Counted from the stretch's first letter, positions 50,116-60,350 are shown. The stretch: 64,000 nucleotides of DNA from AP-15 sp963698995 (GCA_963698995.1 CAVOTD010000091.1:1-64000); one strand, 5' to 3'. Notes: generated by a model not told the origin, from the sequence alone. A program made the numbers and translations.

Positions 50116-50212
50116 CTCCCTGCATCGATCGTCTGCGCCGTCAATGGACGGCAGGAGGCAGCAACGTTCTATTCCGGCTGCGGTTGCGGCTCAAGGCTTC
50201 GCGGTGGAGCCG

Positions 50213-50871
50213 CTAGCGGGTCACCCCGTGACGGGTGAAATAATACAGCATCAGGGCGATGATCGCCGCGAGCCCCGAGACCCACACGGCCGGCGGCAGC
50301 CTAAGGTCCGCGGCTCGTGCTGCGGGATCGGCAAGGCCGTGCTGAGCCGCGACGGGAGTCGACGTCACGGCCTCGCGCGCTCAGCCGTCGCCGGCGCGCC
50401 GGTTGCGCACCGTGGCGGCGGCGGCTCGGGCGCGACCGCGGCGACAAAGCGCGTGAAGAAGTTCTCGGCCATTTTGCGCGCGACGGAATCGATCAGGCGT
50501 GAGCCGATCTGCGCCAGCTTGCCGCCGACATGCGCCTGCACGGCATAGTTCAGCACGGTCGCGCCGCCGTCCTCGGCGAGATTTACCTTGGCGCTGCCCT
50601 TGGCGAAACCGGCGACGCCGCCGTTGCCTTCTCCGGCGATCGTGTAACTCTGCGGCGGATCGAGATCCGACAACGTCACCTTGCCGCCGAAATTGGCCTT
50701 CACCGGTCCGACCTGGGCGACAACTTTGGCGGTGAACTCGGTATCGGACAGCTTTTCGATCGTCTGACAGCCGGGAATGCTGCTCTTCAAAATATCCGGA
50801 TCGTTGAGCCCCTCCCAGACGCGCTGGCGGGGAGCGGGGATACGAAACTCGCCCGTCATTTCCATTGGCAT
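50213..50871 (-). CDS. coxG: CoxG-like SRPBCC protein with split C-terminal anchor
   Basis: The ATG at 50871 starts MEMTGEFRIPAPRQRVWEGL, DPDILKSSIPGCQTIEKL and VAQVGPVKANFGGKVTL, a CoxG-type lipid/ligand-binding fold that anchors the enzyme to the membrane. The current frame stops at 50365. In another frame, after a CGCGCG run near 50,375, the sequence continues LPPAVWVSGLAAIIALMLYY to TAG 50213-50215. That is the membrane helix expected at a CoxG C-terminus. A two-base slip joins them. If the shift is real, the shortened 168-residue form would lack its anchor. Confidence 0.82.
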
Positions 50872-51014
50872 TATCCTTTGCTGCGTGACGCGAATGTGAC
50901 CTTTGAGGATGGCGATTGCAACCGGGTGTCGGCGCCATCCTCGGAAGCGAAAGCGCGCCGCGGGAATAAGTTCGCCTTTGCCGCGGTCTTTGCTGGTGCG
51001 GGGTAGAAGAGCGC

Positions 51015-51560
51015 ATGACGTTGATCGCGGAGCGGCGTCGGCGAAGCCGGTTCGAGACGGTGGTGCTGCCCCATCTTGACGCCGGTTATGCGCTCGCGCG
51101 GTGGCTGACGCGGAACGACGCCGATGCCGCCGATGTCGTGCAGGAGGCGTGTCTGCGGGCGTTTCGCTATTTCGACAGCTATCGTGAGGGCGATGCCAAG
51201 AGCTGGCTCTTAAAGATCGTGCGGCGGACCTGCTACGACTGGCTGGAGCACAATCGGCCGGCGGAGCTCGTGCCGCTCGAGACCGGGACCGACGACGACG
51301 GCCCGGCTCGCCCCCAACGAGCGGCGGTGATCGATGCCGACGCGCTGTTGCAGAGCCGCTCCGATCTGCGGCGGCTCGACCGGCTGATCGAAGCGCTGCC
51401 GCTTCCGCTGCGCGAAGCGATCGTGTTGCGTGAGCTGCATGAGCTCGATTACCGGGAGATCGCCGAGGTGACGGGCGTGCCGATCGGGACGGTGATGTCG
51501 CGCCTGCACCGGGCGCGCTCGGCGCTGCGCCGGGCCTGGGACGGAAAGGGATGTCGGTGA
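51015..51560 (+). CDS. ECF-type RNA polymerase sigma factor
   Basis: 181 residues. Region 2 is visible as DADAADVVQEACLRAFRYFD and SYREGDAKSWLLKIVRRTCY. Region 4 follows with ELDYREIAEVTGVPIGTVMS and RLHRARSALRRAW. It redirects RNA polymerase to a small regulon and is held by the anti-sigma factor encoded next, whose start overlaps its end by ten bases. The pair is transcribed away from coxG. Its target genes cannot be read from the sequence alone. Confidence 0.93.
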   Translation: MTLIAERRRRSRFETVVLPHLDAGYALARWLTRNDADAADVVQEACLRAFRYFDSYREGDAKSWLLKIVRRTCYDWLEHNRPAELVPLETGTDDDGPARPQRAAVIDADALLQSRSDLRRLDRLIEALPLPLREAIVLRELHELDYREIAEVTGVPIGTVMSRLHRARSALRRAWDGKGCR

Positions 51561-52318
51561 TGCAGTGCGAGGAGGTCCGCCCGCGGCTCGATGCCTATCT
51601 CGACGGCGAGGTCGCCGAAGCGGAGCGGGCACAGCTGCGCGACCATGTCGCCGTGTGTGCCGAGTGCGGGCCGGAGGCGGCCGCCCTCGAGCGCCTGCGC
51701 GACGGCATTCGCCAAGCCGCCCCGAACTATCGCGCGCCCGAGGCGTTGCGCTCGCAGATCCGCTTCGCGTTGCGGCGGGAAGCGGCGGCGAGCGCGCCGG
51801 TGGCATGGCGCGCGCCCAGTTGGCTCGCCTATGCGGCCTCGATCCTACTCGCTGTTGCCGTCGGCGCGGGCGGCACTTTTGCGATTATCGGCGAGCGGCA
51901 GGAGGACACGATCGCTGCCGAGGTCATCGACAGCCATCTGCGCTCGCTGTTGGGCACCCACCTGACCGATATCGCGTCCTCGGACCAGCACACGGTCAAG
52001 CCATGGTTTGCCGGGCGCAGCGACTTGGCGCCGCCGGCCGTCGATTTGCGCACCGAGGGCTTCCCACTGGTCGGCGGCCGTCTCGATCTGATCGGCGGAA
52101 AACCAGTGCCGGCGCTGGTCTACAAGCGCCGCGAGCACGTCATCAACTTGTTTGTGTTGCCGGCCGCAAAGGGCGATTTCGGCAAGACGCTGACCCGCCG
52201 CGGGTACAGCCTGCGGCATTGGGACGAGGGCGATCTCGGCTTCTGGGCGGTCACCGACGCCGCCCCGACCGAGCTCGCCGACTTCGAGCGCACCTTCCGC
52301 GCCGCAACCGGTGGCTGA
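51551..52318 (+). CDS. Membrane anti-sigma factor with zinc-type motif
   Basis: 255 residues. The N-terminal anti-sigma domain has MQCEEVRPRLDAYLDGEV and the H-x3-C-x2-C motif in HVAVCAECG, the ZAS pattern that often binds zinc and senses redox state. One membrane helix (LAYAASILLAVAVGAGGTFA) leads to a periplasmic domain (KPVPALVYKRREHVINLFVL, LRHWDEGDLGFWAVTD). It should hold the upstream sigma factor inactive at the membrane until a signal arrives. Intact. Confidence 0.9.
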   Translation: MSVMQCEEVRPRLDAYLDGEVAEAERAQLRDHVAVCAECGPEAAALERLRDGIRQAAPNYRAPEALRSQIRFALRREAAASAPVAWRAPSWLAYAASILLAVAVGAGGTFAIIGERQEDTIAAEVIDSHLRSLLGTHLTDIASSDQHTVKPWFAGRSDLAPPAVDLRTEGFPLVGGRLDLIGGKPVPALVYKRREHVINLFVLPAAKGDFGKTLTRRGYSLRHWDEGDLGFWAVTDAAPTELADFERTFRAATGG

Positions 52319-52400
52319 CTCCGCAGCGCAGCAATGAATCCGGTCTCGAAACAGCAAAATTCTCCAATTGTGGCGGCTCGTGCCGGTGTAGGATTAGGCC

Positions 52401-53630
52401 ATGACAGCCTATGGATTTACCCTGTTCGACACGCCAGTCGGCCGGTGCGGCATCGCCTGGGGCGAACGCGGCGTCGTCGGCGTCCAGCTGCCGGAGGTGG
52501 GCGAGTTCGAGACCCGCGAACGGTTGCTCCATCGGTTTCCGGCGGCGGCGGAGACAGCGCCGCCGCCTGAGGTGCAGCATGCGCTCGAGGGCGTTGCCGC
52601 GCTGCTCCGCGGCGAGCCGAACGATCTCTCCGCGATTGCTCTCGACATGGACGGCGTGCCGGCATTTCACCGCCGGGTTTACGAGGTCGCCCGCGCCATT
52701 CCGCCGGGAAGGACGCTTTCCTATGGCGACATTGCGGCGCGGCTGGGCATCCGCGGCGCGGCGCGCGCCGTCGGGCAGGCGCTCGGGCGCAACCCGTTCC
52801 CGATCGTCGTGCCGTGCCATCGGGTGCTGGCGGCCGGAGGCAAGATCGGCGGCTTTTCCGCGCAAGGCGGCACCGCGACGAAGCTTCGCCTGCTGGCGAT
52901 CGAAGGCGTCCGGATCAACGGCGCACCCGCGCTGTTCGACGGTGAGGGCAGCTTCGGCTTTGATCCGATTGCGGCGGTCGAACATTTGCGCGCCTGCGAC
53001 CCGGTGCTTGCGCGCGTCATTGACAAAGTCGGGCCATTTCGCCTCCAGCTCAATAGGACGCCGGGCATCTTCGTCGCGTTGGCCGAGGCGATCATCTATC
53101 AGCAACTGACCGCCAAGGCCGCGGCGACGATCTTCGCGCGTCTTTGCAGCCTCTTTCCAGACGGCCAGGACCGCCCCACGGCCGAGCAGATCCTTGGCGC
53201 GTCCGACGAAACGCTGCGCGGCGCCGGGCTCTCGCGATCGAAGCTTCTTGCGCTGCGCGACCTCGCTCGGAAAGCCGCAAACGGCGAGATTCCAACCCTC
53301 GCGGAAACTCATCTGATGGCGGACGAGGCGATCCTCGAGCGTCTGACCGCAGTACGCGGCATCGGCCGGTGGACCGTGGGGATGCTGCTGATTTTTCGGC
53401 TCGGCCGCCCGGACGTGTTGCCGACCGATGATTACGGCATCCGCAAAGGCTTCGCGCTCGTCTATGGCCGCGACGAGCTGCCGACGCCCAAGGACCTGGG
53501 ATCATGCGGCAGTCGCTGGGCGCCCTATCGGACCGTGGCGAGTTGGTACTTGTGGCGCGCGGTCGAGCTCGCGAAGGTGTCGAAAATCAAGCCTCGTGTC
53601 GGGGAGCTCGGGGTTCTAATCGACCCCTGA
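52401..53630 (+). CDS. Fusion of O6-alkylguanine methyltransferase and AlkA-type glycosylase
   Basis: 409 residues, uninterrupted. Residues ~1-175 are an AGT/Ogt domain: FHRRVYEVARAIPPGRTLSY, the winged-helix GAARAVGQALGRNPFPI and the acceptor Cys in VVPCHRVLAAGGKIGGFS. From ~190 comes an HhH-GPD glycosylase of AlkA type: FVALAEAIIYQQLTAKAAAT, AVRGIGRWTVGMLLIF, and the catalytic Asp region LPTDDYGIRKGFALVYGRDE. One protein would thus reverse O6-alkylguanine directly and excise 3-alkyladenine. The Ada-type regulatory domain is absent. The C-terminal segment DLGSCGSRWAPYRTVASWYL is slightly off the usual pattern. Confidence 0.92.
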   Translation: MTAYGFTLFDTPVGRCGIAWGERGVVGVQLPEVGEFETRERLLHRFPAAAETAPPPEVQHALEGVAALLRGEPNDLSAIALDMDGVPAFHRRVYEVARAIPPGRTLSYGDIAARLGIRGAARAVGQALGRNPFPIVVPCHRVLAAGGKIGGFSAQGGTATKLRLLAIEGVRINGAPALFDGEGSFGFDPIAAVEHLRACDPVLARVIDKVGPFRLQLNRTPGIFVALAEAIIYQQLTAKAAATIFARLCSLFPDGQDRPTAEQILGASDETLRGAGLSRSKLLALRDLARKAANGEIPTLAETHLMADEAILERLTAVRGIGRWTVGMLLIFRLGRPDVLPTDDYGIRKGFALVYGRDELPTPKDLGSCGSRWAPYRTVASWYLWRAVELAKVSKIKPRVGELGVLIDP

Positions 53631-53794
53631 GCCCGGACGGCTCGCAGAGCACCCCGGGACAGTCCAATCTTCTCGTGTCTCAGGCCCGCCTTTTGTCCTT
53701 CGTCAAGAGTTGGGTGATAGTCTGAGCTGGCCGTGGTTATCATCAGAGCAACGCGTGACCCGCGAGCCGAATCCTGCTGCGAGGATCATCCCTG

Positions 53795-54722
53795 ATGACC
53801 ACCCTTCTCTACACACACCCCTCCTGCCTCGACCATGACCCGGGCCGGCACCATCCGGAATCGCCGGCGCGGCTGCGCGCCGTGCTGGCGGCGCTCGACG
53901 CGTCCGGACTTTGCGCGTCTGGAGCGGCGCGAGGCGCCAGAAGCCGGGCTCGAGGATCTCGCTCGGGTTCATCCGCGCCGGCATGTCGAGCGCATCCTCG
54001 GCGCGGTTCCCAGAGCCGGCCATGTCGGGATCGATGCCGACACGGTGATGTCTCCGGCTTCGGGTGCGGCGGCATTGCGCGCCGCCGGAGCGGTCGTCGC
54101 CGCGGTCGATGCGGTTGTCGCCGAAGAAGCCGACAATGCATTCTGCGCCGTTCGGCCGCCCGGTCATCATGCCGAACCTGAACGCGCGATGGGGTTTTGT
54201 CTGTTCAACAATGCCGCGATCGGCGCCCTGCGGGCGCGCCAGGCGCACGATCTCGCCCGCGTGGCGGTCATCGATTTCGACGTCCATCACGGCAACGGCA
54301 CGCAGGCTGCGTTTGAGACCGACGGCAGCCTCTTTTACGCCTCGACGCACCAATACCCGTTATACCCCGGCACCGGCGCGGCGAGCGAGACCGGGGTCGG
54401 CAACATCGTCAACGTGCCGCTTCGCCCGATGTCCGGATCGGGCCCGTTCCGCCTCGGCATGACGCGCCACATCCTGCCGGCGCTCGACGCTTTCCGGCCC
54501 GAGCTCGTGCTGGTGTCCGCAGGTTTCGACGCGCACAAGAGCGATCCGCTGGCGCAGCTGATGCTCGATGAGGAGGACTACGCTTGGGTCACCGAGAAGC
54601 TGCTCGAGATCGCCTCTCGCCACGCCCACGGGCGGTTCGTCGCGACCCTTGAAGGCGGCTATGATCTCGCCGCTCTCGGCGCCAGCGTCGCGGCGCATGT
54701 CCGGGTGCTGATGTCGGCTTGA
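53795..54722 (+). CDS. Histone deacetylase-like zinc amidohydrolase
   Basis: About 309 residues. The start MTTLLYTHPSCLDHDPGRHH is typical. An extra base near 53,910 breaks the frame; after it DFARLERREAPEAGLEDLAR follows. Active-site motifs are CAVRPPGHHAEPERAMGFCL (His pair), AVIDFDVHHGNGTQ (zinc Asp and His) and LVSAGFDAHKSDPL (zinc Asp). In bacteria such enzymes deacetylate acetyl-lysine, polyamines or acetoin-related targets. It heads the block HDAC, xseB, ispA, dxs, tlyA that is common in Alphaproteobacteria. Confidence 0.9.
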
Positions 54723-54836
54723 GCGGTTCAGGACCGCCCCGCGCTGTTGCAATTCCGCAACAATCGGCAGGTTTTGTTTCCCGCTATCGGCTAAGCGGCG
54801 GTAACGTTCTCGCGTTTTTTGCTAAGAAGACAGCAG

Positions 54837-55088
54837 ATGGTCGATCCAGGCGTTCCCGCCGACATTGCCGGGATGAGTTTCGAGGATGCGCTCGCCGAGC
54901 TCGAACAGATCGTGCGGCGGCTCGAAGGCGGGCAGGTCAAGCTCGACGAGGCTATCCATTCGTATGAGCGCGGGGCTCAGCTGAAACAGCATTGTGAGAG
55001 AAAGCTCAACGAGGCGCAACAGCGGGTCGATCGGATCGTTATTGGCCCAGAGGGCGCCGTCAGTGCGGAGCCCGCTAAACTTGACTGA
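54837..55088 (+). CDS. xseB: Exodeoxyribonuclease VII small subunit
   Basis: 83 residues, normal length. The signature MSFEDALAELEQIVRRLEGG, KLDEAIHSYERGAQLKQHCE and RKLNEAQQRVDRI is complete. XseB chains coat the XseA catalytic subunit of the single-strand exonuclease. The ATG at 54837 (MVDPGVPADIAG) was chosen over an upstream in-frame TTG because GAAGACAG precedes it. Its last codons overlap the likely TTG start of ispA. Confidence 0.95.
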   Translation: MVDPGVPADIAGMSFEDALAELEQIVRRLEGGQVKLDEAIHSYERGAQLKQHCERKLNEAQQRVDRIVIGPEGAVSAEPAKLD

Positions 55089-55996
55089 GACGCTGTGGCC
55101 CTCTCCGATACCCTTTCCCCAAGCCTTGGAGGAGGCGGCAACCCTGACCGATGCGGCGCTGGAGCGGCTGCTCGTCGTGCCGCCGGGTCTCGAGGCGACG
55201 GGTCTATCAGGCGATGCGCTACTCGGCGCTGGCGCCGGGAAAGCGGTTGCGGCCGTTCCTGGTGCTGGCTGGCGCGCGGATCTTCGGGGTGGCGCGGCGC
55301 TGCGCCTTGCAGGTGGCGGCGGCGATCGAGATGGTACACGCCTACTCGCTGGTCCATGACGATCTGCCGGCGATGGACGACAGCGACCTGCGCCGCGGCC
55401 GCCCGACCTGCCACAAGGAATTCGACGAGGCGACCGCGGTGCTGGCCGGCGACGGGCTGCTGACCGCGGCCTTCGAGGTGCTGGCCCACCCCGATACCCA
55501 TGGCGATCCGGCCGTGCGCTGCGAACTCGTCGCCGACGCTCGCAGCGGCGGCCGGAGCCGCCGGCATGGTCGGCGGTCAGATGATCGATCTGATCGCCGA
55601 GCGTCAGACGCTTCGATATCGGCGCGATCACCCGGCTGCAGCGCATGAAGACCGGGGCGCTGATCGCCTTCTCGTGCGAAGCCGGAGCGATTCTGGCCAA
55701 GGCCTCCGGCGAAGTCCGAACCGCGCTGCGCGGCTATGCCCATGATCTCGGGCTCGCCTTCCAGATCGCCGACGATCTGCTCGATGTCGAAGGCTCGCGC
55801 CGCGGAGACCGGGAAGCCGGTCGGCGCCGACGCCGCGGCGGGAAAAGCCACCTTCGTCTCGATCCTCGGGGTCGACCGCGCCCGGGCGCAGGCCGAACTG
55901 TTGGTGCGCCAAGCGGTGGCACACCTTGATTTGTTCGAGCAAAGAGCGGAACTTTTACGAGATGCGGCCCGATTCGTGATCACCCGCCGTACGTGA
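55081..55996 (+). CDS. ispA: Farnesyl/geranyl diphosphate synthase
   Basis: It condenses IPP with DMAPP/GPP to make farnesyl diphosphate. Motifs are GKRLRPFLVLAGARIFGV, the first Asp-rich motif SLVHDDLPAMDDSDLRRG, GMVGGQMIDLIAERQTL and the second FQIADDLLDVEGS. It ends RDAARFVITRRT at TGA 55994-55996. The TTG at 55081 overlapping xseB is my choice of start because the frame immediately reads into the family. Frame changes near 55,205, 55,545, 55,605 and 55,800 split it. About 300 residues. Confidence 0.88.
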
Positions 55997-56007
55997 GGAG
56001 CGCAGCA

Positions 56008-57948
56008 TTGGACGCAAAACCAACCCGCCCGATATCCAATCGGACGCCGTTGCTCGATCAGATCGAGGTTCCCGCCGATCTGCGCAAGCTGCCCGAGGAG
56101 CGATCTGCGGCAGCTCGCCGACGAGTTGCGCACCGAGCTGATCGACGCGGTCTCGATCACCGGCGGTCATTTCGGCGCCAGCCTCGGCGTCGTCGAGCTG
56201 ACTGTGGCGCTGCACTATGTATTCGACACGCCGCACGACCGGTTGATCTGGGATGTCGGTCATCAGGCATATCCGCACAAGATCCTGACCGGCCGCCGCA
56301 ACCGCATCCGCACCATTCGTCAAGGCGGCGGGCTGTCCGGTTTCACCAAACGTTCGGAAAGCGAATACGACCCGTTCGGCGCGGCGCACGCCTCGACCTC
56401 GATCTCTTCCGCGCTCGGTATGGCCGTCGCCCGCGACTTCCGGGGCGAGCATCGCGATGTCATCGCCGTGATCGGCGACAGCGCGATGAGCGGGGGGATG
56501 GCCTATGAGGCGATGAACAATGCCGGTGCGATGGATTCGCGCCTGATCGTCATCCTCAACGACAACGACATGTCGATCGCGCCGGCGGTCGGCGCGATGA
56601 GCGCCTATTTGTCGCGCCTGCTCTCGTCGAAATCCTTCATGTCGCTGCGCCACCTCGCCAAGGAGGTGGCGCGCCACTTCCCGAAGCCGCTGGAGGATGC
56701 GGCGCGCCGGGCCGAGGAATATGCTCGCGGCTTTGTCACCGGCGGGACATTGTTCGAGGAGCTCGGTTTCTACTATGTCGGCCCGATCGACGGCCACAAC
56801 ATCGACCATCTGCTGCCGGTGCTGAAGAATGTCCGCGACAGCCAAGAGAACGGCCCGGTGCTGGTCCATTGCGTGACCGAGAAGGGTCACGGATACCTGT
56901 CGGCCGAGCAGTCCGACGACAAATGGCACAGCGTCGCCAAGTTCGACGTCGTGACTGGCGCGCAGGTGAAATCGAAGTCGACCGCGCCCTCCTACACTTC
57001 GGTCTTTGCCAAATCGCTGATCAAAGAGGCCGAAGCCGACGATCGCATCGTCGCGATTACCGCTGCGATGCCATCGGGCACCGGGCTCAACCTGTTCGGC
57101 GATAAATTCCCGAAGCGCTGCTTCGACGTCGGGATCGCCGAGCAGCATGCGGTAACCTTTGCCGCCGGCCTTGCCGCGGAGGGGATGAAGCCTTTCGCGG
57201 CGATCTATTCGACCTTTTTGCAGCGCGCCTACGACCAGGTCGTGCACGATGTCGCGATCCAGAAATTGCCGGTGCGCTTTGCGATCGACCGCGCTGGTCT
57301 CGTCGGCAACGATGGGCAGACCCATGCCGGGTCGTTCGATGTGACCTATCTCGGCTGCCTGCCCGGGTTCGTCATCATGGCAGCGGCGGACGAGGCCGAT
57401 TTGTTCCACATGGTTGCGACCTGCGCGGCGATCGACGACGCCCCTTCGGCGGTGCGCTATCCGCGCGGCGACGGCGTCGGCGTGCCGCTCCCCGAAAGGG
57501 GCGTGCCGCTCGAGATCGGCCGCGGGCGCATCATGCGCGAGGGCACCAAGATCGCGCTGTTGAGCTTCGGCGGCCGCCTCGGCGAATGCATGAAGGCGGC
57601 GCAGGAGCTCGGCACTTACGGGTTGTCGACGACGGTCGCCGATGCGCGCTTCGCCAAGCCGCTCGACACCGACCTCATCAACCGCTGGCGCGCGAACACG
57701 AGGTCGTCGTCACGATCGAGGAAGGCGCGATCGGCGGCTTCGGCAGTCACGTGCTGCATCACCTCGCGATGGCCGGGCTGCTCGACCACGGGCTAAAGAT
57801 CCGCACGATGGTGCTGCCCGATGTTTTCCTCGACCACGATTCGCCGCAGGCGCAGTACGATCAGGCCGCGCTCAATGCCCGTCACATCGTGGCGATGGCG
57901 TTGTCGGCACTCGGTCGCGAGATCGCCCGGCAGCCGGCCCGCGCTTAA
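56008..57948 (+). CDS. dxs: 1-deoxy-D-xylulose-5-phosphate synthase
   Basis: It uses thiamine diphosphate to condense pyruvate and glyceraldehyde 3-phosphate, the first step of the MEP isoprenoid pathway that feeds ispA. A TTG start at 56008 stands eight bases after AGGAG. Motifs are SITGGHFGASLGVVELTVAL, the ThDP site AVIGDSAMSGGMAYEAMNNA, HCVTEKGHGY, and the transketolase centre ERVVHD-like QVVHDVAIQKLPVRFAIDRA with GIAEQHAVTFAAGLA. About 645 residues. Frame changes lie near 56,103 and 57,690. Confidence 0.95.
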
Positions 57949-58025
57949 CCCCCGCCACCTCGCTCCCGCCTCGCGGGGAGGAAGGAAGCCGCGTTAGCGG
58001 GAGGGCGAGAGCCGGCGACGAAACG

Positions 58026-58802
58026 ATGCCTCGCCTTCGGTTCGGAAAGCTGGCAGAAAAACGGCGGGCCGATCAGCTGCTCGTCGAGCAGGGGCTCGCG
58101 GAAAGTCGGGCGAAGGCGCAAGCGCTGATCCTCGCCGGTCTCGTTAGCTTTGCCGGGCGTCGGGTCGACAAACCCGGCGAACAGCTCCCGGCCGACGCAG
58201 CCGTCGTGCTGAAGGGGCGCGATCATCCCTGGGTCTCGCGCGGCGGGGTCAAGCTTGCGCACGCCCTCGATCATTTTGCGATCTCGGTCGCCGGAAAGGT
58301 GGCCCTTGATGTCGGCGCCTCGACCGGCGGTTTTACCGACGTGCTGTTGTCGCATGGCGCCCAACGCGTTCACGCCGTCGATGTCGGGCACGGTCAGCTC
58401 GCCTGGAAGCTGCGCCAAGATCCGCGCGTCGTCGTCCACGAACGGCTCAACGCACGCCATCTGACCCGGGCCCACATTGCCGAGGCTGTCGACATCATCA
58501 CCTGCGATGCCAGCTTCATCGGCCTCGTAACGGTGCTGCCGGCGCCGCTGGCCCTCGCCGCCAACCGGGCCGAGCTCGTCGCGCTCGTCAAGCCGCAATT
58601 CGAGGCCGGCCGCGAGCACGTCGGCAAAGGCGGAGTGGTGCGCGACGTCGCGGTTCAGCGCGAGGTCTGCGAGCGCGCCGCCGCCTGGGTCGCGGCGCAG
58701 CCGGCCTGGACGGTGGTGGGGGTTGTCGAGAGCCCGATATTGGGTCCGGAGGGGAACCGAGAGTTTCTGCTCTACGCCCGGCGCGCAGAGGGATCGCGAT
58801 AA
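58026..58802 (+). CDS. tlyA: TlyA-type rRNA 2'-O-methyltransferase
   Basis: 258 residues, intact. An S4 RNA-binding domain (RADQLLVEQGLAESRAKAQA, GLVSFAGRRVDKPGEQL) is followed by a FtsJ-like Rossmann domain with the SAM site VALDVGASTGGFTDVLLSHG, HAVDVGHGQLAWKLRQDP and LVALVKPQFEAGREHVGKGG. TlyA methylates 16S/23S rRNA cytidines and affects capreomycin sensitivity. The ATG at 58026 was chosen over a longer frame that reads antisense-like sequence. The short upstream gap holds an inverted GC repeat. Confidence 0.93.
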   Translation: MPRLRFGKLAEKRRADQLLVEQGLAESRAKAQALILAGLVSFAGRRVDKPGEQLPADAAVVLKGRDHPWVSRGGVKLAHALDHFAISVAGKVALDVGASTGGFTDVLLSHGAQRVHAVDVGHGQLAWKLRQDPRVVVHERLNARHLTRAHIAEAVDIITCDASFIGLVTVLPAPLALAANRAELVALVKPQFEAGREHVGKGGVVRDVAVQREVCERAAAWVAAQPAWTVVGVVESPILGPEGNREFLLYARRAEGSR

Positions 58803-59549
58803 TGACTGCGACCACGGCATTTGCCGGGTTCTTGCCGGCAGCCTTCGCATTTTTCGAAGAACTCCGCGACAACAACGACCCGGCCTGGTTCAAGCCGCGC
58901 AAAGCCGTCTACGAGGACGCGGTGCTGGCGCCGTTTCGCAATCTGATCGTCGCGGTCGGGGCGGCGCTGGACGTAGCCGGGTTACCGTTGGTCGGCGATC
59001 CCCAGCGCGGCATCTTTCGCATCTATCGCGACGTGCGCTTCTCGCCTGACAAGCATCTCTACAAGACGCATGCCGGCGCGGTCCTGACCCGCTCCGGCAG
59101 CAAGCGGGATCCCGGCCTCCTCTACCTCCATGTCGAGCCTGGCGCATCGATGGTGGCGGCCGGCTTCTGGCATCCCGATCCCGCTCTGCTCCACCGGTTG
59201 CGCAGAGCCATCCTCGACGACCCCGACAGATTTCCTTGCGATCGCCGGACGCCTGGCCGCGGCCGGGTGCCCGATTTCAAGCGACGAGCGGCTGAGCCGC
59301 CCGCCGCGCGGCTTCGAGGCGGCCAAGGACACCGCTGTCGCCGAACATGTCGGCTGGAAATCGTTCACCTGCCGTGCCGCGCTGAGCGACGCCGAGATGC
59401 AGTCGGCGGATCTCGTGGACCACATCGTCGATTTCGCCCGCATGGCCTTGCCGTTTCTCGAATGGGGCTGGGCGGCGGCCGATCAGCAGGCGCCGGCAGT
59501 TCTGCCGATCCGCACGCCGAGGCGACCCCTGCCCAAACCCGACTTTTAG
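58802..59549 (+). CDS. DUF2461 family protein
   Basis: About 245 residues. The start MTATTAFAGFLPAAFAFFEE overlaps the tlyA stop by one base. RDNNDPAWFKPRKAVYEDAV, GIFRIYRDVRFSPDKHLYKT and LLYLHVEPGASMVAAGFWHP are family signatures. One indel near 59,232 moves the frame to PPRGFEAAKDTAVAEHVGWK and FLEWGWAAADQQAPAVLP, ending at TAG 59547-59549. The family (TIGR02453) is widespread but has no proven biochemical role. Confidence 0.88.
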
Positions 59550-59554
59550 CGGTC

Positions 59555-60117
59555 ATGGATGGGTTTCGCAGAGTGATTCGTGCTGATCGACCAAGGCCGC
59601 GACCGGAAGAGTTCCTCGAGCTTTCGGTCGACCGGATCGGGGCGCAGGGCGACGGCATCGCGCAACTTGGAGGCGCATCCGTATTTCTGCCGTTTACGGC
59701 GCCGGGCGACCGTCGTCCGCGCCCGGCTCGGTGCCTCCGCCAAAGCGGCCGCGAGGGCCGGATCGTCGAGCGGCTCGTCGCCGGTCCGGGGCGCGCCGAT
59801 CCGCCCTGCCCGCATTTTGGGACTCGCGGCGGTCGCGCGCTGCAGCACCTCGATCCGATCTCCTACCGCGGATCCAAACTCGGTGCGCGGCGCATCGCTT
59901 TAGAGCGGGTCAGGCTCGACCCCGGCGTCGTCGGGCCGCTCGGGGCGGTGCCGCCGGCGCGGCGCCGGGCGCGGCTAGGGATATTGCGGCCGCGCGACCC
60001 GCTTGCACCGGTCCGGGTCGGATACCGCGAACGGTTCCGCCATGAGCTCGTCGATCTGCGCGATTGCGCCGTGCTCGAACCGGCGCTCTTTGACCTCATC
60101 GCGAGGCTGCGGCACGG
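59555..60117 (+). pseudogene. RlmD/RumA-like rRNA methyltransferase remnant
   Basis: A TRAM domain (LELSVDRIGAQGDGIAQLGG, SVFLPFTAPGD) leads into the start of a 23S rRNA m5U methyltransferase. The usual 4Fe-4S pattern CxxFGxCGGCxLQH reads CPHFGTRGGRALQHL here: both internal cysteines are arginine (CGC for TGC). Two frame changes lie near 59,705 and 59,750. The protein ends at ~60,117 after about 190 of ~410 residues, without the SAM-binding and catalytic half. Both the ligand loss and the truncation say it is non-functional. Confidence 0.7.
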
Positions 60118-60350
60118 TTGATCCCGGCCCCGCCCGGCACGAGAATGAGATCGAGCGGAGGGCTAGACGACAATGTCGCCATCGGGAGGATGGTCAAGCC
60201 GTGCTCCGAGCGGACAGGGTCCAGGGTCTTCCACAGCAGCAAAGTCTCGGCGCCGGGCAGCCGGGCGAGGACCTCGTAAGGCCCGGTCAGGTCCAGCTGG
60301 GTCAGGTTGGGAAATACCAGCATGCCGGTGCGCAACGGCGTCTCGCTCAT
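60118..60350 (-). pseudogene. DJ-1/PfpI-family protein, N-terminal fragment
   Basis: From the ATG at 60350 (preceded by GGAGAGGGTG) the protein reads TGMLVFPNLTQLDLTGPYEV, ARLPGAETLLLWKTLDPVR and PPLDLILVPGGAGIN. This is the front of a DJ-1/PfpI fold of the isonitrile-hydratase type. It then meets the remnant of the methyltransferase coming from the other side. The nucleophile Cys and the rest of the ~220-residue fold are gone. Two genes truncated at the same point, tail to tail, imply a deletion or an assembly join. Confidence 0.7.
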
